A DNA stretch of 64,000 bases from Rugalucina vietnamica (Eukaryota > Mollusca > Bivalvia > Lucinida > Lucinidae), in assembly GCA_964017185.1 (NCBI GenBank), contig OZ024879.1:42043883-42107882 (forward strand). The letters run 5' to 3'. The notes under the pieces are model-generated. The model did no database searches. It was not told the DNA's origin and was given only the letters and a program-made list of their open reading frames with translations. Of this stretch, positions 63,373 to 64,000 are shown piece after piece; positions within the stretch are counted from its first letter, which is position 1; each line of letters opens with the position of its first letter. Position numbers and translations under genes: made by a program.

Positions 63373-64000
63373 ATGAGAATTTTAGGCTTAGTGGCAGTTT
63401 TTATGGGATTAACAGGGTCTGTTATTATAAATGAAAATGTTATTTTTCAAAAGACAAATGAGGTCACAATAACCCATGCCAAATGGCTCGCATCATTTTT
63501 AATTGATCTTCAGCCTTTCAGTGGATTTTTAGATAAGCTTGATAAAGATATTCATGATGCTTTGCTTACTGAAAATATCATTTTATCAAAGTTTCGCGGG
63601 AAAGATAAGCGCGAGTATTGGACTACAATTTATGCACTCCAAAAGGAAGTGGCATATTTAAACGAAACATGCAACTACATAGTAAACGGTTTAAGGGAAT
63701 ATAGATTGCTGCCAAAAAGTCCCTTATCCCAATAGTAGGTGAAGCAGTAGGCTGGGCATTTGGTCTTGTTACCGATTCCGATTTAGACAACATCCGCAAA
63801 AACATTAAAAATCTTGCTGCAAATCAGCGTGACATAATGCATGTGGTGCATGAAAGCATTTCTATTCTGAATGTGTCACGAACTGAAATTGCAGAAAATA
63901 GACAGGCAGTAGCAGATCTACTCATAAGTGTAACAGCTTTAGATAAAAAGCTAGAAAATCTAGTCGATGACGTCAGAAAGCAAATATATGAAACTAAGAA
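63373..64000 (+). pseudogene. env: env-like glycoprotein ORF, broken and cut by window end
   Basis: The first frame runs from the ATG at 63373 to TAG at 63733 (120 codons): a short hydrophobic N-terminus that could be a signal peptide, then a polar helical part with an N-glycosylation site (NET). The coding signal continues in another frame (-1) from about 63717 to the window end without a stop: first a Gly/hydrophobic segment, then a long heptad-like helix. The switch lies at the five-A run 63714-63718. Layout (signal, hydrophobic segment after an internal boundary, coiled coil) resembles class I fusion-type envelope proteins of env-bearing Gypsy elements. The membrane anchor would lie beyond the window. 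Whether the break is real or a read error is unknown. Confidence 0.7.

Larger units (their letters stand above)
57775..64000 (+). mobile_element. Ty3/Gypsy retrovirus-like element with env, cut by window end
   Basis: Order: LTR, primer site, splice donor, gag, frameshift site, pol (protease, RT, RNase H, integrase), splice acceptor, env-like ORF. The RT and integrase order is that of Gypsy (Metaviridae). Pol is fully open over 1358 codons. Gag and env each have one frame break in an A-run. The right end and 3' LTR lie beyond 64000. Confidence 0.88.

Noticed and set aside
63714..63718. Programmed frameshift in env
   Set aside because: No canonical heptamer in frame and no known reason for one there; treated as a break.

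Overview
The window is animal DNA, almost certainly from a bivalve mollusc or a close lophotrochozoan. It is AT-rich and built from short exons with long introns. The interspersed families are of kinds known from bivalves: a pearl-like element with 156-bp core repeats and a CTGT/CCGT microsatellite, a tRNA-derived SINE, palindromic MITEs, I/Nimb-like LINEs, and a Ty3/Gypsy element with an env-like ORF. There is no bacterial or organellar signal.

The left part (1.3-28.4 kb) holds one host gene on the minus strand, read from right to left. It has one Kringle exon (28094-28390) followed by six CUB modules. Each CUB is split between two exons at the same place: the first-half exon runs phase 1 to 0 and the second-half exon phase 0 to 1. 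All 13 exons have AG/GT borders and chain in one frame. The 5' end (signal peptide) and the 3' end were not found. The introns are filled with repeats. I label the families R1 (about 745 bp, copies often cut at one end), R2 (palindromic MITE), R3 (SINE-like with an AAAC tail), R4 (tRNA-derived SINE), R5 (hairpin MITE) and R6 (family with GCTCACCTG ends).

The middle part (30-53 kb) is a graveyard of mobile DNA. Three TA-flanked elements with inverted ends start CAG or CAC (20788-22374, 31248-32446, 48741-53060). There is a 34-bp minisatellite (33.6-34.2 kb) and a Crypton-type recombinase fragment. A complete LINE (38809-44628) has ORF1 and ORF2 both open and a 12-bp target duplication, and sits inside an R6 copy. 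A second LINE copy (20027-20428) is 5'-truncated with an 11-bp duplication.

The right part (54-64 kb) has relics of a repeated invertebrate protein family, a broken Helitron Rep gene and a TatD-like DNase fragment. These are followed by a nearly intact Gypsy/retrovirus-like element cut by the window edge. It shows a 5' LTR, a primer binding site matching tRNA-His, a leader splice donor, gag, a GGGAAAC -1 frameshift site just before the gag stop, a long open pol, a splice acceptor and an env-like ORF. Gag and env each carry one frame break in a run of A.

All calls are by eye from the sequence. Repeat boundaries are approximate unless a target duplication is given.
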